This document shows positions 1 through 9,795 of a stretch of 64,000 nucleotides of DNA, piece by piece. The DNA is taken from assembly GCA_046299415.1 (NCBI GenBank), contig JBKBII010000007.1:1-64000 (forward strand), in the 5' to 3' direction. Position 1 is the first letter of the stretch. Each line of letters starts with the position of its first letter. This DNA is from JBKBII01 sp046299415 (GTDB lineage Bacteria; Pseudomonadota; Gammaproteobacteria; Ectothiorhodospirales; Ectothiorhodospiraceae). The position numbers were made by a program, and so were the translations under genes. Under the pieces are notes generated by a model, which was not told the DNA's origin, ran no database searches, and was given only the letters and a program-made list of their open reading frames with translations.

Positions 1-1
1 G

Positions 2-604
2 CTGGCCGTCTTCGGTTTGGATTCGACACTGACCCGCATGGCGCAGTTTTTCACCCAGACCGCGCTGGTTACGTTTGGCGGCGCGTACGCCGTGCTGCCC
101 TACGTCTATCACGGCGGTGTGGAAACCTATGCCTGGCTGAGCGCCCCGCAGATGATCAATGGGTTGGCACTTGGGGAATCGACCCCCGGCCCGCTGATCA
201 TGGTCGTGACCTTCGTCGGTTTTCTGGGCGGTTGGAACGCGGCCTTCCTCGGCGCCGAACATGCCTTTCTGGCTGCGCTGCTGGGCGGACTGGTCGCCAC
301 GTTCTTCACGCTTCCGCCGTCGTTTCTGTTCATTCTCGTCGGTGCGCCGATGGTCGAGGGCACGCGCGGCGAACTGCACTTCACCGGGCCACTGACCGGG
401 ATCACCGCGAAGGTGGTCGGTGTAATCATCAACCTTGCGGTGTTCTTTGCCTGGCACGTGTTCTGGCTCGCTGGCTTCGACGGACCCTTCGAATGGTTTT
501 CGGTGCTGATCGCGCTGGGCGCCTTAGCACGCTTTCGCGTCGGAATCATTCGACTGTTGATCGTCTGCGCCACCATCGGCACCACGTATCGATACCTGAT
601 GTAG
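2..604 (+). CDS. chrA: Chromate transporter ChrA family, C-terminal part (5' end outside window)
   Basis: This is the second half of a CHR-family membrane transporter, which exports chromate in characterised members. The reading frame is open to the left window edge, so the real start lies upstream. The visible 200 residues contain the family's conserved stretch FGGAYAVLPYV, followed by LGESTPGPLIMVVTFVGFLG, and then several hydrophobic membrane segments. The ALVTFGG and TPGPLI motifs mark the start of the second repeat of two-domain ChrA proteins. The stop is TAG at 602-604. Substrate is inferred from the family only; many chromosomal ChrA homologues have not been shown to confer chromate resistance. 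Confidence 0.9.
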   Translation: MAVFGLDSTLTRMAQFFTQTALVTFGGAYAVLPYVYHGGVETYAWLSAPQMINGLALGESTPGPLIMVVTFVGFLGGWNAAFLGAEHAFLAALLGGLVATFFTLPPSFLFILVGAPMVEGTRGELHFTGPLTGITAKVVGVIINLAVFFAWHVFWLAGFDGPFEWFSVLIALGALARFRVGIIRLLIVCATIGTTYRYLM

Positions 605-1308
605 AGGGCGCGGAGTCGCGACGCGATCCGATCCACCAGCCCGACGAACAGCCGATGCGCAGAACACGGAGCGAAGGACGGCGTAGGCGAAACGAGCGAG
701 CACGGACGCGACCGGCGCATCAACGCGTCGTTGACGTCGTCCTTTCGCGTCGCCTTTCGATCTGACCGGGTCGCGGCCTCGGGGGTGGCGCACCGGGCCC
801 TGCGCGCGGCGTCCCGCTCACGGAATTCCTCCGCGGCGTTACTCGCATCGAGCTTTTACGGGGTCTCGGGCATCGGTACCGTCTTGTCGCGAGCAAGCTT
901 CCGGCGCATGGCCTGCTTGGACGGAACACTCATGCACCCTCGCGACACGCAGGCCGATTCTACCGGGTCGCCAGCGCGTGCCGAGGCAATACCGTCGTGC
1001 TGCTGTGACCACGCACGCCGTTCGCCTTCAGGCGTTGTGTCAAGGGTCGATGTTTCGGATGATGGTCAGAAACCTGGCCTTCGCGCGCCTCAATTCGCGG
1101 GCGCGCAGGTAACGAAAACTCGCCGGTTTGTGCGTTCCGTGATTTTTGTCCGCGATCGTCTGTCTCGCAATTCGCCACGGACCTTGACTCGATTGTCGCT
1201 GCGAACACCGAACCGCGCGACCCGATGGAGACAATCCGCCCGACTCGCAAACAGCACGGGCGACAGTCGCAGTGCAGCACGAGCATCCAAGCCCGGAGGT
1301 CGTCCCAA
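605..1308. other. Intergenic region, about 700 bp, mostly featureless
   Basis: No recognisable long gene lies between the chrA stop and the diguanylate cyclase start. Long open frames here give Arg/Ser/Ala-rich products with no recognisable family, as expected of high-GC noncoding DNA. One small minus-strand frame (856-933) with a possible ribosome site is listed separately. The Shine-Dalgarno of the next gene lies at the right end. Confidence 0.6.
856..933 (-). CDS. Candidate small ORF, 25 residues, unverified
   Basis: An ATG on the minus strand at 933 follows a purine-rich GAGGGTGC and opens a 25-residue frame beginning MSVPSKQAMRRKLARDK and ending in TAA. The product is basic and hydrophilic. 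After the stop, the next frame contains an acidic/basic stretch (NAAEEFRERDAARR), so a decayed or frameshifted longer gene is also possible. I do not recognise a family. This is listed because nothing else explains the region. Confidence 0.2.
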   Translation of the reverse strand: MSVPSKQAMRRKLARDKTVPMPETP

Positions 1309-2463
1309 GTGAATCCCAGCTCTGCAGACCGGGCGCAATCGCCTCGCTCCCACTCGGGCTCGAGCGCGACGAAAGGAACAAGGGATCAACGATCCGATCG
1401 TCGTTCACGTCGAGATCGTCGCCGACCTGCATTCGAAGCCTGGCTGCGAGAGAATCGTCTCCAGCAGGTGCGCTGGATCGCAGCCCTGACCGCGACGCTG
1501 TATTTGATTTATGCCGTCATTGCCTCAACTACGTTTGATGGCGTCGTCGCCGTGCGGCCGTTGCACGCCCTGGCCGTCCCGTCGCTGTTGCTCGTCATCG
1601 TCGTCATGAGCCGATATCAGAGCTTGCTGCGGCCGATGTGGTGGCTACTTGCCGCAGCGCCCGTCGCGGCCAACGGCCTGCATCATGCTGTCAAGGATTT
1701 TGATCCGGCCTTTCTTTTTTTCGCGCCTGAAATTTATCTGAGCATCATTTGGACGTTCGCGATTTCCGGACTGTTGTTCCGCGAAGCCGCGGTCTCGGCT
1801 AGCCTGATCGTCGTTCTGGCCGGGTTGGGCACCGCCGAACGATTTTCCGAAGCAGGTCTGTTGTGGCTGCACCTGTTATGGATCGCTTCCGCGTTTTCGT
1901 TCGGCGCGGTAGGCGCCTTCGTGCTCGAGCGCGCCCAACGGCAAATCTTCGATCAACAGCAAGTGCTGTTTGATGCCGCCCGGGTTGACGATCTGACGGG
2001 CGCCTGGAATCGCGCCCACATTCTGGAGCTGTTCGACAAACTGTGCGTCCGCAGGGAGCGCGATGACGAGCGTTTTTCAGTCATCTTTATCGATATCGAC
2101 CGGTTCAAGTCGATCAACGATCAATTCGGTCACAGTACCGGCGATCACGTTCTGTGCCACTTCGTCGCCCTGGTGCGCGAGCACCTGCGGCCCACCGACG
2201 CTGTCGGGCGTATCGGCGGCGAAGAGTTCTTGATCCTGCTGCCGCAGACTGACGCCGCCCACGCCGGTGTCGTTGCAGTGTCGTTGCTCGAACGCATCCG
2301 CGGCGAAGCCTTTGAGGGTGTCGGGGCGGTCACGGCCAGTGCCGGCGTTGCCGAACACCGGCGCGGCGATCGACGCGACAACACATTCAGTCGTGCCGAT
2401 GTTGCGTTGTACAGGGCGAAAAACCGCGGGCGCGATGGTGTCGTTGTCGACACGGCGAGCTGA
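1309..2463 (+). CDS. Membrane-anchored diguanylate cyclase (GGDEF domain)
   Basis: A predicted diguanylate cyclase making cyclic-di-GMP from two GTP. The GTG start at 1309 is preferred because a perfect GGAGG lies nine bases upstream; an upstream ATG at 1225 lacks this and adds a low-complexity leader. The 384-residue product has an Arg-rich cytoplasmic N-terminus, about six hydrophobic segments (roughly residues 45-210) and a C-terminal GGDEF domain. The active-site loop reads GGEEF (about 303-307). An inhibitory-site RxxD (RPTD, about 294-297) sits exactly five residues before it, which suggests product feedback inhibition. The phosphate/metal motif IDIDRFKSINDQFGH is intact, so the enzyme should be active. 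The membrane part matches no named sensor domain I recognise, so its signal is unknown. Confidence 0.88.
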   Translation: MNPSSADRAQSPRSHSGSSATKGTRDQRSDRRSRRDRRRPAFEAWLRENRLQQVRWIAALTATLYLIYAVIASTTFDGVVAVRPLHALAVPSLLLVIVVMSRYQSLLRPMWWLLAAAPVAANGLHHAVKDFDPAFLFFAPEIYLSIIWTFAISGLLFREAAVSASLIVVLAGLGTAERFSEAGLLWLHLLWIASAFSFGAVGAFVLERAQRQIFDQQQVLFDAARVDDLTGAWNRAHILELFDKLCVRRERDDERFSVIFIDIDRFKSINDQFGHSTGDHVLCHFVALVREHLRPTDAVGRIGGEEFLILLPQTDAAHAGVVAVSLLERIRGEAFEGVGAVTASAGVAEHRRGDRRDNTFSRADVALYRAKNRGRDGVVVDTAS

Positions 2464-2494
2464 CCTGTCTTGGCGTCGAAGCCTTTGAGCGCGG

Positions 2495-3994
2495 GTGAAT
2501 CGTGTGACTCCAGAGCTGTTCGGTTCGATGTCGCCCGTATTTGAGGTCATCGCCGTGGGTTCCCTGGCTGATGGCCTCGTGGGCGCGTTCTCCTCCTGGC
2601 CTGGCGCCCTTGACCTTGAACCTGCCGACCTCGTGTGGGTGGGTCTGATCTTTGTCTGGACAGGGTTCGTACGCGCCGGACTTGGCTTTGGCGGCGCAGC
2701 GCTTGGCCTGCCGCTGATGCTGCTCGTGGTGCCTGACCCTCTGCTGTGGCTTCCGGTCATCGGCTGGCACCTGTTGTTCTTTTCCGCCTGGACACTGGGG
2801 ACCCGGCTGGCAGCCGTCGATTGGCGCTACCTGGGGCGCGCGGCACGCTGGATCGCGCCGGCGGCACTGGTGGGCGTTATCGGACTGGTCCGCCTACCCA
2901 ACACCTGGCTCCTTCTGTTCATCTATGGCATCTCGCTGTTCTACGGTGCGCTCTGGCTGATCGGGCGGAGTGTCCGCAGCCACAGCCCATGGAGCGACCG
3001 TGCGCTGCTGGTTTTGGGCGGCTATGTCGCGGGCACTTCGCTGACCGGTGCACCATTGATGGTGGCCGTCTTTCTCCGCAACGTGGCTCGAGAGCATCTG
3101 CGCAACACGTTATTCGTTCTGTGGTTCTTGCTGGTGGCGCTGAAAATGGCGGCATTTGCGACGCTGGGCGTCGATCTGCAACCGGGCGCCTCGCTGACCT
3201 TGCTGCCGATCGCCGCGATCGGTCACGTCGCCGGACTCGCACTGCACGAGCGGTTGGTCGCCAACGAAGCGCTCTTTCGACGCTGGATCGGCCTTGGGCT
3301 GGTCACGGTCAGCCTGATTGCGGCTACCGTGCTGCTGCTCGACACCGAGGTAATGGCCGCCGTGGTCGGTGCGTTCGACGCGCTGCTGGCCAGTGTCGGA
3401 TCGATCGCGGGCTTGCGCACAACCCTTGCAGGCACGGCGATGGTGCTCACCGTCGTGGTGTTCTGGCCGTATCTGCGAGGCATCGCCCGAGGCCGGGTCA
3501 AGCCGCATGTGTTCTCCTGGGTGATCTGGGGCGTGAACACAACGATTGCGTTCGCCGCCACGCTGGCCGGCGGTGGCGGGCTGGGCGCGTGGGTCATTGG
3601 ATTCTCGGCGCTGGTGACGCTCGCCATCGCGACCATTGCCTGGACACGCCGCGGCGAAATCCACATCACACGCAGCGATTGGGCGTTCTTCGCGGCGGCT
3701 CTGGCCGGGATTCCAGTATGGCTGGCGCTGGATGATCCGCTGGCCGCGATCGTGCTGATCACGGCCGTCGAAGTACTGGGCTTTGCCCCAACCTTCCGCA
3801 AAACCTGGCGCGACCCACACTCCGAGTCGGTCGGGTTCTACGCACTGTTGATTCTGCGCAACGCGCTGCTGATCGGTGCCTTGGAGGCGTACAGCCTGCT
3901 GACGCTGCTGTTTCCAGTCGCGATGGCCGCCGCCTGTCTTGCGCTGATTGCGCTGATGGTCCTGCGCCGCGCGGGGCTGCACCGGGTTGCCTGA
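2495..3994 (+). CDS. TSUP (TauE/SafE) permease fused to a second multi-pass membrane domain
   Basis: A 499-residue polytopic membrane protein beginning 31 bp after the diguanylate cyclase. Residues about 45-275 look like a TSUP/TauE-SafE permease (export or uptake of sulfur-containing or organic anions in known members), with the characteristic early motif GLGFGGAALGLPL and the repeat-like GTSLTGAPLM. Residues about 310-495 form a separate unit with motifs VKPHVFSWVIWG, ITRSDW and FAPTFRKTWRDPHSES. These resemble stand-alone uncharacterised bacterial membrane proteins, so this appears to be a fusion. The GTG at 2495 gives the longest product, but ATG at 2528 is also possible; neither has a strong ribosome site. 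The substrate cannot be named from sequence. Confidence 0.75.
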   Translation: MNRVTPELFGSMSPVFEVIAVGSLADGLVGAFSSWPGALDLEPADLVWVGLIFVWTGFVRAGLGFGGAALGLPLMLLVVPDPLLWLPVIGWHLLFFSAWTLGTRLAAVDWRYLGRAARWIAPAALVGVIGLVRLPNTWLLLFIYGISLFYGALWLIGRSVRSHSPWSDRALLVLGGYVAGTSLTGAPLMVAVFLRNVAREHLRNTLFVLWFLLVALKMAAFATLGVDLQPGASLTLLPIAAIGHVAGLALHERLVANEALFRRWIGLGLVTVSLIAATVLLLDTEVMAAVVGAFDALLASVGSIAGLRTTLAGTAMVLTVVVFWPYLRGIARGRVKPHVFSWVIWGVNTTIAFAATLAGGGGLGAWVIGFSALVTLAIATIAWTRRGEIHITRSDWAFFAAALAGIPVWLALDDPLAAIVLITAVEVLGFAPTFRKTWRDPHSESVGFYALLILRNALLIGALEAYSLLTLLFPVAMAAACLALIALMVLRRAGLHRVA

Positions 3995-4153
3995 CGATCC
4001 AGACCAACGCAGCTCCGTTCGCAGAATCCGCCGAACCTTGGCCGACTGCCGCTGGACCCACGATCGGGCAGCAGCCCGAACCGACGGCACCGATCCGCCC
4101 TGAAACGGGCCCGCAGCAAGGCCGTCGAGGAGTGGACTTCCCGCGCTCGCGGT

Positions 4154-6055
<1,902 letters not shown>

Positions 6056-6211
6056 CGAACAACTCCTCTCGCGTCGGCGGCGATGCTGATACAGCATCCG
6101 TCCAGCCGGACCATGCCAATCGGAGTCTTGCCAAGCGAAGATCGCGTATTCGAACGCCGCAGCACGCGCTGAGTCGTCCGCCAGCAACAGCGATCAATCT
6201 GCGCTCTTGCC

Positions 6212-6297
6212 ACGCTGAGCTTCCCTCCGCCGGCATGATCCGGTTCAGGTTCCAGGGGACTCTCTCAGCCCGCCCTCAGCGGACACCCCCAGCTCTA
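6212..6297 (-). promoter_or_regulatory. TPP riboswitch (THI element) upstream of thiC
   Basis: Read on the minus strand, the segment contains the conserved TPP aptamer blocks in order: GGGGGTGTCC, GGCTGAGAGAG, GGAACCTGA, CCGGATCATGCCGGCG and GGGAAGC. It sits about 155 bases before the thiC start codon. No U-tract terminator is obvious between aptamer and start, so control at translation initiation (sequestering the AGGAG) is the likelier mechanism; that point is inference. Confidence 0.95.
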
Positions 6298-6372
6298 GAT
6301 AGACGATATCACGTCCGCTCGTCGGGACAGCAGATTCAACGCAAACGCCTCGCATTCTGCTAGCCTTGGTCG

Positions 6373-7152
6373 ATGCTGCGTTTCTCCGCGATCGGTTCCG
6401 GTTCCAATGGCAACGGTGTGCTCGTGGAGGCGGGCGCCACGCGCGTCTTGATCGATTGCGGATTCACCGTTCAGGAAACGATTCGCCGACTCTTGCGACT
6501 CGGCGTCGAGGCCGAATCGCTTGATGCCATCGTCATCACGCACGAGCACCAGGACCATATCGGTTCGTCGCCGGCGTTTGCGCGGCGCTTCGGCACACCG
6601 GTGCATTTGACGGCGGGCACCCGCCTCGCCGCGCGCGACGCACGCTTTCCGACCGTCAACGAAATCGCCGATGGCATCAAGTTCGCCATCGGCGAGCTGG
6701 AGTTCACACCCTTTACCGTCCCGCACGACGCGCGCGAACCCGTGCAGTTCGTGATTTCAGACGGCGCCGCGCGTCTCGGCCTGCTGACCGACGCAGGTCA
6801 CATCACACCGTATATCGAACAGACGCTAACAAACGTCGACGCGCTGTTGCTCGAGTGTAACCACGACCCCGACTTGCTCGCGACGGGTCCCTATCCGCCG
6901 AGCCTGAAACGTCGGGTCGGTGGTGGGCACGGGCATCTCCCCAACCACGCGGCCGCAACGTTGCTCGGCCGCATCAACTTTCGCCGCCTGCAACATTGCG
7001 TGGGCATGCACCTCTCGGAAAAAAACAACCAGCCGCAACTCGCACGCGCGGCACTCGCCACCGGGCTCGGCTGCGAAGCCCGCGACGCCGAGCTCGCCTG
7101 TCAGCACCATGGAATCGACTGGCGAACGGTCACCGGGACACCCAGCGGCTGA
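6373..7152 (+). CDS. MBL-fold metallo-hydrolase, YycJ/WalJ type
   Basis: A 259-residue metallo-beta-lactamase-fold protein resembling YycJ/VicX. The metal-binding signature THEHQDHIG is intact, followed by a later metal-ligand Asp in LLTDAGH. The opening GSGSNGNGVLVEAGATRVLIDCG and the C-terminal HLSEKNNQP are typical of this subfamily. Known relatives are putative nucleases or phosphoesterases; the substrate here is not deducible. It is divergent from thiC, and the riboswitch leader lies between them. The start is the ATG at 6373, from which the product covers the whole fold. Confidence 0.85.
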   Translation: MLRFSAIGSGSNGNGVLVEAGATRVLIDCGFTVQETIRRLLRLGVEAESLDAIVITHEHQDHIGSSPAFARRFGTPVHLTAGTRLAARDARFPTVNEIADGIKFAIGELEFTPFTVPHDAREPVQFVISDGAARLGLLTDAGHITPYIEQTLTNVDALLLECNHDPDLLATGPYPPSLKRRVGGGHGHLPNHAAATLLGRINFRRLQHCVGMHLSEKNNQPQLARAALATGLGCEARDAELACQHHGIDWRTVTGTPSG

Positions 7153-7464
7153 CAACAAACGAGGCCGCAAATCCTGAGCGTCGCTGGCGCTCGGTGCGCG
7201 AATCGCTCGGCATCACGCCCGGCATCATGCGAGACCGTCGCGGCACGGACATCGCGTGTCGCGCCCGCGCTGCTCTTGCCTTCGTGTTTCAAGGCCGCCT
7301 CACGAACAAGAGGCCAGCCGCCACAACATCGGACGCCACGCCCAAGCCGCGTCGCCCGAGGTCGCGGCCAAGACCGCGAATCGGAGCGCACCGCCTGCTG
7401 AGGTGCGCTGAAATACCATCTCAACGCGTCCGCTGACGGCTCACCGCAGCGCCGCCGAAGTCCC
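7153..7464. other. Intergenic region, about 310 bp
   Basis: This lies between the convergent metallo-hydrolase and response-regulator genes. Open frames here are Arg/Ala-rich and unrelated to any family I recognise. No strong hairpin with a T-tract was found. Confidence 0.5.
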
Positions 7465-8265
7465 TCAAGCACCCAGGGCCGCGCGGGCCAGCGCCTCGCG
7501 AATCCCTGCAACCTGCCGACGACTCACCGGAACCTTGATCGAGAGCCCCGCTAACGTCAGGCTCGCCTCGCCTTGGTGAGATTCCAGCGCCTGCATGGCA
7601 TCGCGGCGCACCAACCAACCACGGTGCGCGCGCAGCACGTGCTGACCCAGTTGGTTTTCGAGCTCCGCCAGCGTCGCATCCAGCACACCCTCGCGCGCGA
7701 CCGAGCCATCATGCCAATGCGCCACCGTCGCGCCGTTCGCCGCTTCAAAAGCGCCAATCATCGTCAGCGACACACGCCGTGTCGTGCGCCCGGTGCGGAG
7801 CAATACGCTCAGATCGCTGCGCGAACCCGAGCGGCGTCGCAGGCGCGCCAGCATGGACGCGATTCGTTCAGCCTCGACCGGCTTCGACAAATAATCGTCG
7901 ACGGCGATATCGAAAGCTTCAGGACCAAAGTCGGCGTGCGCCGACACCAATATGATCGCCGGCCCGACCGTCTCGACGTTTGCGGCAGGGGCTACGTTAC
8001 GCAGCTCACGAACCCAATTGAATACCGCGACCGACGAAGCAATCACTGCGCTCGGCCCAAGCGATCGATCATCTTCACAAGGCATTTCGATATCGAGAGC
8101 GATGGCGTCGATGCCGAGCGTCGCGTCACCGTTCGCAGTCGTATAGACCAAGCGGGCCTCGACCAGATGTCCCGCTTCAGCCACGACCGTCTCGCCCGCT
8201 TCAGAAAGTAAACGCGCCAGCCGCTGTCGAGCCAAAGGCTCATCGTCGACGATCAACCAACGCAT
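7465..8265 (-). CDS. LytTR-family response regulator (AlgR/LytR type)
   Basis: A DNA-binding response regulator of 266 residues. The N-terminal receiver begins MRWLIVDDEPLARQRL (acidic pair DDE), has a predicted phospho-acceptor Asp in ALDIEMP and the conserved Lys in YLSKPV. The receiver is longer than usual, with roughly 35 additional residues between the phospho-acceptor strand and the IILVSAH strand. The C-terminal half (about 155-262) is a LytTR DNA-binding domain, with HVLRAHRGWLVRRDAM corresponding to the family's conserved recognition region. The gene follows the LytS-type kinase by 66 bp on the same strand, so the two form a pair. Target genes are unknown. Confidence 0.88.
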   Translation of the reverse strand: MRWLIVDDEPLARQRLARLLSEAGETVVAEAGHLVEARLVYTTANGDATLGIDAIALDIEMPCEDDRSLGPSAVIASSVAVFNWVRELRNVAPAANVETVGPAIILVSAHADFGPEAFDIAVDDYLSKPVEAERIASMLARLRRRSGSRSDLSVLLRTGRTTRRVSLTMIGAFEAANGATVAHWHDGSVAREGVLDATLAELENQLGQHVLRAHRGWLVRRDAMQALESHQGEASLTLAGLSIKVPVSRRQVAGIREALARAALGA

Positions 8266-8331
8266 CCCTCACTCCTTATCGTCAGTCCGGTTGTCGCGGT
8301 CCTGTGAGACAGACGTTTGACCCGACGGGAA

Positions 8332-9675
8332 TTATTCGTCGCTCGCGTAAAGGACGTCTCGCGTATCGCGACGCGGAGTCGGCAGCGACAGCTCGACGAT
8401 GCAACGCCCGTCTTCCAAGCGGCGATTCAGTACCGCTTGCGCGCCAAAATGCTCGCGCAGCCGGGCCAGAACCGCGCGCGTGCCGGTACCCGTGCCCGCG
8501 ATCGTCCCGATGCGCGAATCCGCGCTTCGATCAATGTGCGCAGACGTCGCCTCTGTGCGCCGCGACAACAGTATTTCGATCGCTTTCGGCTGTCGTGTGG
8601 AGGCATCGTCTGCGCGCGCCTCGACCGGCGCTGAACGCTCGGCCGCAGGCGCATCCGAAGGCGACTGCAGAGCTTCCGGACTGCGCCATGGCCGCCACCC
8701 GCGCCACCCGCTCAAGCGGAGGCGAGAGCGACGACGCGTTGCGAGCGCCGCGACGAATCCGGATTTGAATCCGGCGCCACCACGGCAGCCATTGCTGATC
8801 TCGATCCAAAGACGCCCAGCATCGAGGCGCAACGCGATTCTTACCGGCGCGGGCGTCACAAACGGCGCGACACCGTGTTGCAGCGCATTCTCGACCAGGG
8901 GCTGCAGAGACAACACGGGCACCGTCAAGGTTTCGATCGCTGGCGGCAGCGGGTCAGGGGCTTTCCATTCCACGCGCAAACGCTCACCGAAACGCAGTTG
9001 CTCAATGGCAAGAAACCGGCGAACCAAAACGAGCTCGTCTACGAGCGAATGAACCTCTCGCTCCTGAAACGTCGCGCGGAACAGCGCCGCGAGGTCCTGC
9101 GCCATGCGTTCGGCCCGGGGCGGGTCCGTGCGCGTCAATTCCGCCAAAGAATTCATCGCGTTGAACACGAAATGTGGGGCCACTCGCGCGCGCATGGCTT
9201 GCTCGCGTGCCGCGGCCATGGCCCGGAGCTCGCGCCGTCGAGCGGTTTCGAGATGCAGGTAGTGCAAACCAAAACTGATGACGATGGCTGCTGCCACCCA
9301 CACGGCTGCGCGACGATCGGAATCCGCAAGACCGACCCACTCCGCCAGCAACCAGACAAGGACGACGAGCATTGCCGGAATCAGACCGACGATCGAAACA
9401 GCCAACGGCCAGGGTCGCGAAGACAACCAGCGACTTAACGCACACAGCAGCGTCATCGTACCCACGACAACCCAGAGCACGAACAACAGCACCGGCCCGA
9501 TCGCAAGCATCAAGCCGATGAAATCCGGCGCACCGACGTAGAGTTGCAGAACGATCGCCGCACCCGCAGCGAACAGCACCACCCGCAATGTCGTCTCGGA
9601 TGCGCAAAAGTCCGGCAGCGCGCGCCGCGTCGCGTGTCGGGCGTTAGCTCGTTGCGCATCGTCGTCAGGCTGCAT
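8332..9675 (-). CDS. LytS/AlgZ-type membrane sensor histidine kinase with an expanded ATP-binding domain
   Basis: A 447-residue sensor kinase, partner of the adjacent LytTR regulator. The ATG at 9675 is preferred over a GTG at 9708 because GGAGAG precedes it. Four to five hydrophobic segments occupy residues about 30-140. The His_kinase domain has the phospho-acceptor in RVAPHFVFNAMNSL (His about 168) and the N-box LQPLVENALQHG. Between ISNGC (about 297) and the glycine box GTGTGT (about 394) lie roughly 95 residues of Arg-, Ala- and Ser-rich sequence, where relatives have a short lid. The open frame and conserved C-terminus argue against a simple frameshift. The signal sensed is unknown. Confidence 0.85.
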   Translation of the reverse strand: MQPDDDAQRANARHATRRALPDFCASETTLRVVLFAAGAAIVLQLYVGAPDFIGLMLAIGPVLLFVLWVVVGTMTLLCALSRWLSSRPWPLAVSIVGLIPAMLVVLVWLLAEWVGLADSDRRAAVWVAAAIVISFGLHYLHLETARRRELRAMAAAREQAMRARVAPHFVFNAMNSLAELTRTDPPRAERMAQDLAALFRATFQEREVHSLVDELVLVRRFLAIEQLRFGERLRVEWKAPDPLPPAIETLTVPVLSLQPLVENALQHGVAPFVTPAPVRIALRLDAGRLWIEISNGCRGGAGFKSGFVAALATRRRSRLRLSGWRGWRPWRSPEALQSPSDAPAAERSAPVEARADDASTRQPKAIEILLSRRTEATSAHIDRSADSRIGTIAGTGTGTRAVLARLREHFGAQAVLNRRLEDGRCIVELSLPTPRRDTRDVLYASDE

Positions 9676-9795
9676 GAGCGTGTCTCTCCGGCCGCCATCA
9701 CTGCGCACGCAGGCAACGGATGAGCTCAGGCGCGATCGACTCGGACGGCGCTACGTATACTAGCGCGGAACTCCGCAGCTTGATGAGCGACCGAG

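Noticed and set aside
731..1312. A 193-codon plus-strand frame between chrA and the diguanylate cyclase gene
   Set aside because: Low-complexity Arg/Ser/Ala product, no ribosome site, and it overlaps the well-supported GTG start at 1309.
3110..4090. A 326-codon minus-strand frame across the TSUP gene
   Set aside because: The product is Gln/Arg/Asp-rich with no motif; the plus strand encodes a clear polytopic membrane protein.
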